A DNA stretch of 64,000 bases. Source: Arcobacter_B sp049472135 (lineage in GTDB: Bacteria; Campylobacterota; Campylobacteria; Campylobacterales; Arcobacteraceae). The stretch spans positions 15,624 through 79,623 of the forward strand of contig NZ_JBMOVV010000013.1 in assembly GCF_049472135.1 (NCBI RefSeq), given 5' to 3'. Position numbers and translations under genes: made by a program. Of the stretch, positions 53,500 through 64,000 are shown piece by piece. Positions within the stretch are counted from its first letter, which is position 1. The number at the start of each line of letters is the position of its first letter. Below the pieces are notes generated by a model. That model did no database searches, was not told the origin of the DNA, and worked only from the letters and a program-made list of their open reading frames with translations.

Positions 53500-54069
53500 A
53501 TGAGTATGAAAGAAAATGTTGATTTTGTAAAAGGTGAACTAAACAGTGAAGAGAAGTTTTTAGAAGGCTTTGTTAAAGTAGAAAGAGTATTTAAAAAATA
53601 CAAATTTGCTATCATCGCTGTTGTGTTAATACTTATAGCATTAGTTGTGGCATTCAATGTAAAAAACTACATGGATGAACAAAATCTAATAAAAGCAAAT
53701 AAAGCCTTTGAAGCTGTGTTAGCAAATCCAAATGATAAAGAGTCTTTAGCTACTTTAAAAGAGACTAATAGCAGACTTTACCAAGTTGCTTCTTATTTAA
53801 ATGGAAACAAAGAAGAAATCCAAGTTAGATACTTAAAAGAATTAGTAGCTTACGATAAAGCATTAAATGAAAACAATGTAGAAAAGTTAAATGATTTATC
53901 TATGCAAAGTGACTTTTTATTAAAAGAATTTGCAATTTTTAATAAAGCTTTATTATTAGCAAATGATGGAAAATATGAAGAAGCAAAAACTGCTTTAAAA
54001 CTTATTCCAACAGATTCAAAAGCTTTTGAACTTGCAAAACTGCTTAATCACTATTTAGCAACTAAATAA
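53500..54069 (+). CDS. YfgM-like membrane-anchored TPR-like protein
   Basis: 189 residues. A short cytoplasmic region, one membrane helix (about 38-52, AIIAVVLILIALVVAF) and a helical periplasmic part resembling the YfgM/TPR_21 repeat region (NKALLLANDGKYEEAKTALK). It directly precedes a BamB-like lipoprotein gene, matching the yfgM-bamB order of E. coli, which supports the call. Role in envelope protein quality control is possible. Confidence 0.7.
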   Translation: MSMKENVDFVKGELNSEEKFLEGFVKVERVFKKYKFAIIAVVLILIALVVAFNVKNYMDEQNLIKANKAFEAVLANPNDKESLATLKETNSRLYQVASYLNGNKEEIQVRYLKELVAYDKALNENNVEKLNDLSMQSDFLLKEFAIFNKALLLANDGKYEEAKTALKLIPTDSKAFELAKLLNHYLATK

Positions 54070-54077
54070 GGAAAGTT

Positions 54078-55061
54078 ATGAAATATATATTAACTTCACT
54101 TTTAGCTGTAGTTTTATTTACAGCTTGTTCATCAAAAAAATATTTTGAACCAGAAGATGTTGAAAATGAACTTCAAGTTCAAACTTCATCTTTACCTTCT
54201 TCAATTAAATCTATGAATAGAGTTGGTGCAACTTTAGAGTCAAATGAAGTTGTAACAAGATATGGTTTATCTGATTTTAAACTTCCTGAAAATTATGAGT
54301 TTTTAAACTTATCGGTTGATGGAAAAGTTATCTCATCTAATAAAAAAGATAGAATATTAATAGGTGACGAAGAACTTGTATTAAATAATGTAGTTATTGC
54401 AGCATCATTAAAAGATGATAAACTTGCATTAACTTATTCAGATAATTCAATTGAACTTATAAATATAAAAACAAAAAAGACTCTTTTTAAAGACTATTTA
54501 CAAGAATCACTTGCAAATGACACTAGAGTTGTAAACCCATATTTTATGGGAAATTTAATTTTGTTTCCAACATTAAATGGAAAAGTAATTATTGTATCAA
54601 CAATTAGTAATGATTCAGTTAAGAATATTTCAGTTGACCCAAAAGGACAATTTAACAATATAATCTTTTTAGATGTAGATAAGCCATCACAAACACTTGT
54701 TACAGCAACAGCAAATAAAGTTGTATCAATTTCAACTAAAGAAATCCTTTCAAAGAGTTATGAGATTAGAGATATAATTTTAAAAGACGAGTATGTATAT
54801 ATTGCAACAATTGATGGACAGTTAATAAAACTTTCTCTTGATTTAAAAGAGATTTCTAAAAAGAAATTTAGATACTCAAAAATTCATGCATTAGCATTTA
54901 CAGATTCTTTATATGCAATTGAATCTCAAGGTTATGCTATAAAAATAAATAAAGATTTTACTCAAAATGAAGTTTTAGAATTTGATTTTGACAATGAAGA
55001 AAGAATGATTGTATTAGATAATAAAATCTATTTCGATAATAAATTTATAACTCTTCCATAA
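54078..55061 (+). CDS. BamB-like lipoprotein
   Basis: 327 residues with a lipoprotein signal (VLFTACSS, Cys17). The remainder contains repeated beta-strand units around short DG/DK turns (LSVDGKVISSNKKDRILIGD, IATIDGQLIKLSLDLKE), consistent with a beta-propeller like BamB of the outer-membrane assembly complex. Sequence divergence makes this a moderate call; the yfgM-like gene before it supports it. Confidence 0.65.
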   Translation: MKYILTSLLAVVLFTACSSKKYFEPEDVENELQVQTSSLPSSIKSMNRVGATLESNEVVTRYGLSDFKLPENYEFLNLSVDGKVISSNKKDRILIGDEELVLNNVVIAASLKDDKLALTYSDNSIELINIKTKKTLFKDYLQESLANDTRVVNPYFMGNLILFPTLNGKVIIVSTISNDSVKNISVDPKGQFNNIIFLDVDKPSQTLVTATANKVVSISTKEILSKSYEIRDIILKDEYVYIATIDGQLIKLSLDLKEISKKKFRYSKIHALAFTDSLYAIESQGYAIKINKDFTQNEVLEFDFDNEERMIVLDNKIYFDNKFITLP

Positions 55062-55081
55062 ATAGTGTTATCACTATTTAT
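55058..55081. terminator. Bidirectional terminator
   Basis: Perfect 10-bp stem ATAAATAGTG (55058-55067) / CACTATTTAT (55072-55081), TTAT loop, between the convergent BamB-like and truD genes. Confidence 0.78.
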
Positions 55082-56076
55082 GAGAAGTTCTTATTAGCAA
55101 GATACTCAACTAATACTGTTGCGTATGAGCCTTTTGGTAAACTAAACTCTAAATTACAAATCTTGTTCTCACTATCATATTTACAAACTATATCTCTTGG
55201 AAATACAATAGCTTCTCTTCTATAACCTTTTTCCTGAATATATGTATCATCAAACATTTCTTCAATCTTTCTAGCTTCAGCAACAGATCTAAAAACTCTT
55301 CTTCCTGGTAAAAGTCCAGTAGGTACAATATTTTTAATAGAAACACTATCTTCTATTGATTTAGTTATCATTTTAGGCGTAATGTATTTTTGCTTTTTAA
55401 TATCTAGAAATACATCACCATTCATCAGATCAAAATTTGTCTTTGAATTTTTTGTTCTATGAATTAACCACGAATTAAAAAAACTACTTTGATAAGCCAT
55501 AATTAACATTTTTGCTAATTTTTTATCCTTTATAATTTTTTCACCAGTTACTAACTCTTTTGCTTTTTGTAGATTCTCTTCCACATCTCTTCCAAATCTT
55601 TGGTACCCAAAATAGTTTAGTAAACCCTCTTTTGAGATTTTTTTTAACCTTCTTTGAATATGATTTAGTTCTTCAACTGTTGTATTATGAAGATTAATTT
55701 TAAATCTATTTCCCTTTAAGTCTCCAATATTCAACTTTTTATTATGAAGTATTGTTTCTAAAATCTCTATCTTTTTATTTCTAAAAGATTGAAGTTTTTT
55801 AGAGTATTTTTTAGGAATAGATAAATATTGAGTAGTTGTAGCTTTTTTATCTTTTAAGCCAGCATACCCTATTTCATTAGTATAAATATTTAAAAACTTA
55901 GCAAAAGTTTCTATTAAATCCCATGTATCAAGATTTATCTTTTTTACTTTTAAAATTATGAAATTTCCACTATTTGAAAATCTCAAAGGTATTTCATCTA
56001 CTATAAAATCATTTTCATTTTGAACAAACTCAAAATTTAAAACTTTTGCACTATGATTATAAACTCTTTTTATCAC
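55078..56076 (-). CDS. truD: tRNA pseudouridine(13) synthase
   Basis: 332 residues. Makes pseudouridine 13 in tRNA-Glu. Catalytic segment GYAGLKDKKATTTQYLS contains the active Asp; NYFGYQRFGRD and GLLPGRRVFRSV are family blocks. The GTG at 56076 is chosen: it lies one base after the dksA-like stop with AAAGGAAGAG upstream and gives the usual length. Longer starts (ATG 56106 or 56139) lie inside the upstream gene. Confidence 0.92.
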   Translation of the reverse strand: MIKRVYNHSAKVLNFEFVQNENDFIVDEIPLRFSNSGNFIILKVKKINLDTWDLIETFAKFLNIYTNEIGYAGLKDKKATTTQYLSIPKKYSKKLQSFRNKKIEILETILHNKKLNIGDLKGNRFKINLHNTTVEELNHIQRRLKKISKEGLLNYFGYQRFGRDVEENLQKAKELVTGEKIIKDKKLAKMLIMAYQSSFFNSWLIHRTKNSKTNFDLMNGDVFLDIKKQKYITPKMITKSIEDSVSIKNIVPTGLLPGRRVFRSVAEARKIEEMFDDTYIQEKGYRREAIVFPRDIVCKYDSENKICNLEFSLPKGSYATVLVEYLANKNFS

Positions 56077-56077
56077 T

Positions 56078-56443
56078 TTAAGAACTCTTCCTTTGTTCAG
56101 TTTCATATACTTCTCTACACTCTGTACAGTATCTTGCAAATGGCTTAGCTTTTAGTCTTCCAATTGGTATAGTTGTTGAACACATTTCACACTTACCATA
56201 CTCTTCACTTTGAATTCTTTTTAGTGCATCATCAATCTGTTTTAATTCTTCAATTTGATGATTTGCAATCATTCCTTCCGTAAAAGAGTCACTTGCTAAC
56301 TCTGCATAGTCTAAATCATCATTAATCTCTTGATTTTTTAAACTTTCAATATTTTCTTTACTTCCATTGATATTTATAAGAATTTTTTCTCTTCTATCTA
56401 CTAAAGCAATTTTTAACTCTTCTATTTGCTTTTTACTAGCCAT
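56078..56443 (-). CDS. dksA: DksA/TraR-family zinc-finger regulator
   Basis: 121 residues. Coiled-coil helical hairpin (about 5-80) with the Asp-rich tip NDDLDYAELASD, and a four-Cys zinc finger CEMC-x17-CTEC (about 89-112). Binds the RNA-polymerase secondary channel with ppGpp to tune promoters. The ATG at 56443 has GGAG nine bases upstream. It overlaps in operon with truD. Confidence 0.88.
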   Translation of the reverse strand: MASKKQIEELKIALVDRREKILININGSKENIESLKNQEINDDLDYAELASDSFTEGMIANHQIEELKQIDDALKRIQSEEYGKCEMCSTTIPIGRLKAKPFARYCTECREVYETEQRKSS

Positions 56444-56553
56444 AGATTTGTTCTCCTTATTTTGGCGCAATTATATACTTTTTAATATATATTATATATA
56501 AGAGTATCTATAATAGTTGAAATTATAAACTATTTAAACAGCAAAGGCATAGC

Positions 56554-56901
56554 ATGGACATAGAAAATTTAAAAAAAATAATATTAAAATTTTCAAATGA
56601 TAGAAATTGGGATAAACATCACAATCCAAAGAACCTAACAATGGCATTGAGTGTTGAAGCAAGTGAACTTGTAGAAATCTTCCAATGGCTAGATTTTGAA
56701 GAATCAATCAATTTAGAAAGTAATAAAAAAGAGCATGCAAGACAAGAGATTGCAGATATAGCAATCTACTTAATTAGGTTATGTATTAAACTTGATATAG
56801 ATCTAGAAAAAGCCATTCTAGATAAAATGAAATTAAATGAAAAGAAATATCCTTTATTAGATGAGAACAACAATAAAATGGAATATAGTAAAAAATCTTA
56901 A
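56554..56901 (+). CDS. MazG-like nucleotide pyrophosphohydrolase
   Basis: 115 residues of the RS21-C6/dCTP-pyrophosphatase type. Metal-binding acidic helices are visible: MALSVEASELVEIFQW (E-x-x-E) and EIADIAIYLIRLC (E-x-x-D). It hydrolyses NTP/dNTP to NMP, cleaning non-canonical or damaged nucleotides. Its end overlaps the end of the convergent helicase gene by 4 bp. Confidence 0.88.
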   Translation: MDIENLKKIILKFSNDRNWDKHHNPKNLTMALSVEASELVEIFQWLDFEESINLESNKKEHARQEIADIAIYLIRLCIKLDIDLEKAILDKMKLNEKKYPLLDENNNKMEYSKKS

Positions 56902-59669
56902 TCTATTATTTTTGTAAACTCTTCAAATAGATTATTACTCAAAGGTTTTTCAAGTTTTAATTGTAAATCAATAGGCTTATTGTTTTTGTAAGAAAGCGTA
57001 TTTGCTAAACCTAAATAGATAAAACTTTGTGTTTTCTTATCTACTTTAGCAAATTTCCTTACAAAAACATGCAGTTTTACATTGTATTTCTTATTTTCAA
57101 CTAATTTTAATCCATCACCTTTATCACTACTATGACTAGGTTTACTTGAATATGTTAATATATCTTTTGATATAAAATCATTTACATAATTTTGTGCTTT
57201 TTTATATTTATCTTTATCAATAGTAATAAATAAGAAAAAATCATCTTTGAATTTTAAAAAACCACTACCTCTAAAAGAAGAGTGAATTTTATCAAAATTA
57301 CATAATTGAGCAATATTTAACATATTATATTTTTCATATAATTTTAATGCAGGTAAACCTAAATAATCTAATCCAAAACTTCTTTCATAATTAATCAGAC
57401 CAAAGTTAATACTATCTTCAATAAACTCTTTTTTATAAATATTTTCAAGAATCAAATCAAACTCTTTTGTTCTATAAACTAAATCATTATTAAAATCAAT
57501 TAATTTTAAATATCTTGAAACCTGTGCCTTATCAAAAAAGTTTTGTTCTAAAAAATTTATAGCATGATAAATAGTTTTCATATCAACTCTTTTTTGATAT
57601 TTTTCTAATTCATTATTTATATCTAAAAGTTTTATATTTTTCTTTTTTAACAATAATTTCAAAATTACAAACTCATGTACTCTCTTAATAGGAAACAAAT
57701 ATTCAATAAACCTAATAGCTTTAATAAAAATCTCATCCTTACATATACTATCAATAGAATTATCAGCTTTTTCAACTTTATTTAAAAACTCTACATAAGA
57801 CTTAGTTTCACTTATGAATTTTAAAGGATCGACATATTCATCAAAATTTATATAATCACATAACATTGGAGTTTTATTTTTTAATACTTGCTCTTTAAAA
57901 CTAAAGTATTCATCTTTTAAATATTTAAGACTGTTAAAATTCTCTTTATTTATTTGTTCTAAAATTCTACTTTTTGATATTTTATCAATATTAATAAAAG
58001 CATTAGGAAATGAAGCGAAATCATTTAATAAAGATAGTTTCACACTCTCTTTGTCAATCTTTTTATCTCCAACCATTGATAGAGCAATTAAAAAAGCCCT
58101 TTCATGATTACCAATAAAATCAATCAATGTTAAAAAATCTTTCTCTTCGTGTTTTCGAAGACCTCTACCTAGTTGTTGAGCAAAAACTATTGAGGAGTTA
58201 GTAGGTCTTAACATTAAAATTGTATTTATACTTGGAATATCTATTCCTTCATTAAAAATATCAACACAAAAGATAACTTCTAAGTCATCATTTAAATCTT
58301 CTAGCTTTTTAATATACTCTTCCCTTCTACTAATTGAATCCTCACTAGTTAGACTTATACTTTTAATACCTCTACTATTAAAACTTTTTTCCATGAAAAA
58401 ACAGTGTTCTTTTGAAATACAAAAAGCAAGTGCTTTTCTTTTTAATCCACTAAAACCATAAAAATTCATTTTTTCTATAATAAAATCAACTCTTTTGTTA
58501 ATCATTAAAAGTTTTGATAAAACATCAATTCTTGATAAATCACAATTTTCATAATCCACTGAAATATCAGTTATGCCATAATAGTGAAAAGAAGAAATAA
58601 GATTAAATTCTAAAGCCTCATTTAATCTTATATCACAAGCAATATTCTCATCAAAGTATTCATATATATTTTCATTATCCATTCTATTTGGTGTTGCTGT
58701 TAAACCTAATAAAAATTTTGGATTGAAATAATCAATAACTTTTTTATAGCTAGGACTTGCTATATGGTGAGCTTCATCAATAACAATATATTCAAAACTC
58801 AAAGGATTAAAGCTATCTAAATTAGTACTTAATGATTGAATAGTAGAAAAAATATACTCACAGTGCAACTCTTTTTTATTACCAGTAAAAAGTCCCATTT
58901 TTTTATCCAGTATGCATTTACTAAAACTCTGCATTGCTTTAATTAAAATATTCTCTCTGTGAACAATAAAAAGCATTGAAGAGGGATTAAACTTCTTAAT
59001 ATCTAATATACTTAAATAAGTTTTACCTGAACCAGTTGAAGCAATAGCTAATGCTTTATTCTCTTTTTTTAAGCGAAAATAATCTAATTTTTCTAAAGCC
59101 TTAATTTGCATCTCATTTGCTTTAATTGTATCTTCAAAAATAAAACTATTTTTATTTTTATTAATATAGAAACTTTTGTATTTATCTAAAAACTCATCAT
59201 CTACAAAATATGAATCATTCCATAGTAATTTAAAATTGTTAAGTATCTCATTAGTATAAGAGTTGTCTTTCTTTGAAATAGTTTTGCAATTCCATTCTAT
59301 ATTAGATTTAAAAGCACTTGCTGTAATATTTGACGAACCAACCAAAATTTCATATCTATCATTAAATTCAAATATATAAGCCTTTGAATGAAAGCCTTTA
59401 TTTGTAGAATCAAATATTTTTAACTTTATATTAGAGAATTGATTTATCTTTTCTAATGCTTTTGGTTCTGTAAAATTTAAATAAGTAGAAGTTAATATTT
59501 TGCCTTTTACATTTTTCTTTTCCAATTCTAAAAAACTATCTAATAATAGTTGTAAACCTGAATAGTTAATAAATGCAACATTAAAAATAAAAAAATTACA
59601 TTCGTTTAAAAGTTTTGTTATATAATTATAAAAATTTGAACTATCGTTGTTAATGATTAATTTATTCAA
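56898..59669 (-). CDS. PLD-nuclease/DEAH helicase fusion (DUF3427-like C terminus)
   Basis: 923 residues. N-terminal phospholipase-D-like domain (about 1-150) with the HxK site at His94/Lys96 followed by LVGSSNITASAF. Then an SF2 helicase: Walker A STGSGKT (213-217), DEAH at 298-301, LLGLTATPNRM, and motif VI QQLGRGLRKHEEKDF. The 380-residue C terminus resembles the DUF3427 region of such proteins. The architecture is known from restriction-like and anti-phage islands. Very AT-rich even for this genome, suggesting transfer. Nuclease activity of a single HxK half would need a dimer. Confidence 0.85.
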   Translation of the reverse strand: MNKLIINNDSSNFYNYITKLLNECNFFIFNVAFINYSGLQLLLDSFLELEKKNVKGKILTSTYLNFTEPKALEKINQFSNIKLKIFDSTNKGFHSKAYIFEFNDRYEILVGSSNITASAFKSNIEWNCKTISKKDNSYTNEILNNFKLLWNDSYFVDDEFLDKYKSFYINKNKNSFIFEDTIKANEMQIKALEKLDYFRLKKENKALAIASTGSGKTYLSILDIKKFNPSSMLFIVHRENILIKAMQSFSKCILDKKMGLFTGNKKELHCEYIFSTIQSLSTNLDSFNPLSFEYIVIDEAHHIASPSYKKVIDYFNPKFLLGLTATPNRMDNENIYEYFDENIACDIRLNEALEFNLISSFHYYGITDISVDYENCDLSRIDVLSKLLMINKRVDFIIEKMNFYGFSGLKRKALAFCISKEHCFFMEKSFNSRGIKSISLTSEDSISRREEYIKKLEDLNDDLEVIFCVDIFNEGIDIPSINTILMLRPTNSSIVFAQQLGRGLRKHEEKDFLTLIDFIGNHERAFLIALSMVGDKKIDKESVKLSLLNDFASFPNAFINIDKISKSRILEQINKENFNSLKYLKDEYFSFKEQVLKNKTPMLCDYINFDEYVDPLKFISETKSYVEFLNKVEKADNSIDSICKDEIFIKAIRFIEYLFPIKRVHEFVILKLLLKKKNIKLLDINNELEKYQKRVDMKTIYHAINFLEQNFFDKAQVSRYLKLIDFNNDLVYRTKEFDLILENIYKKEFIEDSINFGLINYERSFGLDYLGLPALKLYEKYNMLNIAQLCNFDKIHSSFRGSGFLKFKDDFFLFITIDKDKYKKAQNYVNDFISKDILTYSSKPSHSSDKGDGLKLVENKKYNVKLHVFVRKFAKVDKKTQSFIYLGLANTLSYKNNKPIDLQLKLEKPLSNNLFEEFTKIID

Positions 59670-59736
59670 TACTATATCTTTTTTTAATTCTGATTATACG
59701 GTAGTTTAACTAAACCATTTTTTAACAAAGAATAAT

Positions 59737-60441
59737 ATGAACGAAAATAATACAATTTACTATTTACAACACAAAGATATCCTAGATAAAGATATTTTAA
59801 TTAATGAAATTTATTTAAATGAAAAAACTAACTACTATTTTAGTGATGACTTTTCACCACAATTTTATATTGATCTATGTAAATTAGGTTTTATTAGTAC
59901 AAGTATAATAGATAATAATGAACAATATTTACTTCCTGAAATACAATTTACCTATGCTCTTTTAAAATTTGAGGATTTACATACAAGTAAAAAAGTTAGA
60001 AAACTTATAAAAAAGAGCAATTACCTATTTGAAATAGATAATAATTTAGAAGATATATTAATAAAATTAGATGAATATCATAAGCCAAATTGGTTAACTG
60101 GAAAATATATAGAGTTAATGATTAACTTAAATAAATTAAAATCTGATAACTATAAAATCAAAACTTTTTCGATAAAAGACAAAGAATCAAAAAATATTAT
60201 AGCAGCAGAAGTAGGTTATAAGATTGGTAATACATACACATCACTTACAGGATTTAGTAGTAAAGAAAAGAAATATCAAAATTATGGAACATTACAATTA
60301 GTATTAACAGGAGAATATCTAAAAAATAACAACTATAAAATCTGGAATTTAGGGCACAGCGAGATGGAGTATAAGATAGCATTAGGAGCTAAGGTATATA
60401 AGCGTATGGAATTTTTGGAGGAGTGGTATAGGTTTGTTTAG
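59737..60441 (+). CDS. Aat-like aminoacyl-tRNA-protein transferase (GNAT fold)
   Basis: 234 residues. Parts align by eye with leucyl/phenylalanyl-tRNA-protein transferase: SDDFSPQFYIDLCKLGFIST, FEDLHTSKKVRKLIKKSNY, WLTGKYIELMINLNK and KIWNLGHSEMEYKIALGAK. Aat adds Leu or Phe to N-terminal Lys/Arg of proteins to mark them for ClpAP. This copy is divergent and may use another aminoacyl-tRNA. It is divergent from the helicase gene and is as AT-rich, so it may belong to the same acquired segment. Confidence 0.6.
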   Translation: MNENNTIYYLQHKDILDKDILINEIYLNEKTNYYFSDDFSPQFYIDLCKLGFISTSIIDNNEQYLLPEIQFTYALLKFEDLHTSKKVRKLIKKSNYLFEIDNNLEDILIKLDEYHKPNWLTGKYIELMINLNKLKSDNYKIKTFSIKDKESKNIIAAEVGYKIGNTYTSLTGFSSKEKKYQNYGTLQLVLTGEYLKNNNYKIWNLGHSEMEYKIALGAKVYKRMEFLEEWYRFV

Positions 60442-60546
60442 GAGAAATATATACACAAAGAATAGAGACATCAAAGAATAGGTAAAAAAACAAATAAAAT
60501 AAGTAAAAATAAAAAAGAATAATAAGGGAAAAAAATAGCTAAAAAA
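60442..60546. other. Gap between Aat-like gene and rRNA terminator
   Basis: About 100 bp of very A-rich DNA with no gene, hairpin or promoter that I can support. Confidence 0.5.
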
Positions 60547-60591
60547 AAAGCTTAGTTAAAAACATGTGAAAAATGTTTTGAACTAAGCTTT
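60547..60591 (-). terminator. Terminator of the rRNA operon
   Basis: Long stem: AAAGCTTAGTT (60547-60557) / AACTAAGCTTT (60581-60591), with an inner AAAACA/TGTTTT, and about ten T residues on the minus strand. It lies 16 bp past 5S rRNA. Confidence 0.9.
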
Positions 60592-60606
60592 AGATAAAAA
60601 CTCAAG

Positions 60607-60724
60607 AGCTGGCAGCGGCCTACGTTTCCACAAGTGAAACCTGCAGTATTATCAGCGATGAAGTGCTTGACTTCCAGGTTCGGAATGGGGCTGGGTATTT
60701 CCACTTCTCTATAACCACCAGCAA
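60607..60724 (-). rRNA. rrf: 5S ribosomal RNA
   Basis: Minus-strand sequence begins TTGCTGGTGG and ends CGCTGCCAGCT, with the closing helix GCTGG/CCAGC. Internal CCCATTCCGAACCTGGAAGT is the conserved 5S loop region. Length about 118 nt. Ends are estimated to a few bases. Confidence 0.95.
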
Positions 60725-60904
60725 TATGAGTAAAGAAGATACTGTAAAAAGTATACTCTTTACTCACATTAGGTAATGAGTGTAAAGATAATGTTAAAGT
60801 CTTATTGATTCTTAAAAAAATTAATATTTTTTCAAAGAAACTTTGTTAACACATTTATTAAATTTTAATAAACTTAATAAGATAGTAAACCAAGAAATTG
60901 ATTA
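60725..60904 (-). other. 23S-5S spacer with processing stems
   Basis: Contains a long imperfect stem next to 5S (ATGAGTAAAGA at 60727 with TCTTTACTCA near 60756-60765). The 3' half of the 23S processing stem is at 60874-60894. No tRNA seen. Confidence 0.6.
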
Positions 60905-63817
<2,913 letters not shown>

Positions 63818-64000
63818 TTTATAATTAACTCTTTCGAGTTAACTACCTTGAATAATTATTCCTTGGCTACTATCTTATTAAATCTATCGCTAAATCTAAT
63901 AAAAAAGTTGTGTTTAAATTGTTTCTTTTTAGTTTCATATAAATAAATTTATATTCGCTAGAAAAATTTTAAGACTTTAACATTATGTTTTTAAATAACT
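63818..64000 (-). other. Part of the 16S-23S spacer (cut by window edge)
   Basis: Leader of 23S rRNA. A short hairpin (AGTTAACTCGAAAGAGTTAA near 63824-63843) precedes the processing stem half at 63862-63881, which pairs with 60874-60894. No tRNA is seen within these 183 bases; tRNAs and 16S probably lie beyond the edge. Confidence 0.7.

Noticed and set aside
60552..60767. 71-codon frame near the end of the rRNA operon
   Set aside because: It overlaps 5S rRNA and the terminator on the same strand.
63818..64000. tRNA in the 16S-23S spacer
   Set aside because: No cloverleaf or conserved T-arm sequence is visible in this part; tRNAs may lie past the edge.

Overview
The window comes from an AT-rich bacterium of the Campylobacterota, most likely Arcobacteraceae (Arcobacter in the broad sense). 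This rests on codon use, the kinds of housekeeping genes present, frequent TAATG and ATGA translational coupling, and rRNA features. The genus is inferred from general familiarity, not from a database search.

Layout. 1-8.4 kb: a DASS anion transporter cut by the left edge, two thioredoxins, alaS, and envelope or membrane genes including a tandem pair of NlpC/P60 lipoproteins. 8.4-8.66 kb: an unexplained block of nested inverted repeats. 8.7-10.8 kb: a polytopic permease and an EamA exporter. 10.9-33 kb: an accessory catabolic region. It holds a porin, a complete meta-cleavage pathway for phenol or catechol (dmpKLMNOP and dmpQB-glcG-CEFGH-I-LLM-D), a two-component system, an SDR and a LeuB-like dehydrogenase, a monofunctional prephenate dehydratase, and two paralogous ketopantoate-reductase-like genes, one at each end. 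33-56 kb: conserved chromosome (maf, L,D-transpeptidase, dxs, hisC, pheA, lysA, fabI-tpiA-pgk-gapA, nadD-rsfS, argS-tatA-crcB-plsC, purQ-purS-purC, ctpA, a yfgM/bamB-like pair, truD-dksA). 56.5-60.4 kb: a MazG-like gene, a PLD-DEAH helicase and an Aat-like acyltransferase. 60.5-64 kb: 5S and 23S rRNA on the minus strand, running into the 16S-23S spacer at the right edge.

How it works together. A multicomponent phenol hydroxylase (KLMNOP) makes catechol, an extradiol dioxygenase (B, serviced by ferredoxin Q) opens the ring, and C/I/H or D, then E/G/F, deliver pyruvate and acetyl-CoA. No DmpR/XylR-type sigma-54 activator is present. Instead a PAS/HisKA_2 histidine kinase and an OmpR-type response regulator sit divergently from dmpK.

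The main discovery is a repeated promoter element, TGCGAT-N5-TGCGAT-N10-TAnnAT. Its 11-bp direct-repeat spacing is that expected for OmpR/PhoB regulators. It lies upstream of the porin, dmpQ, dmpK, the SDR-leuB pair, and a gene-less 220-bp stretch that ends in a terminator and may encode a small RNA. In the opposite orientation, the same box lies exactly 27 nt from a TATAAT upstream of both the two-component system and the prephenate dehydratase. Together these suggest an undescribed phenol-responsive two-component regulon.
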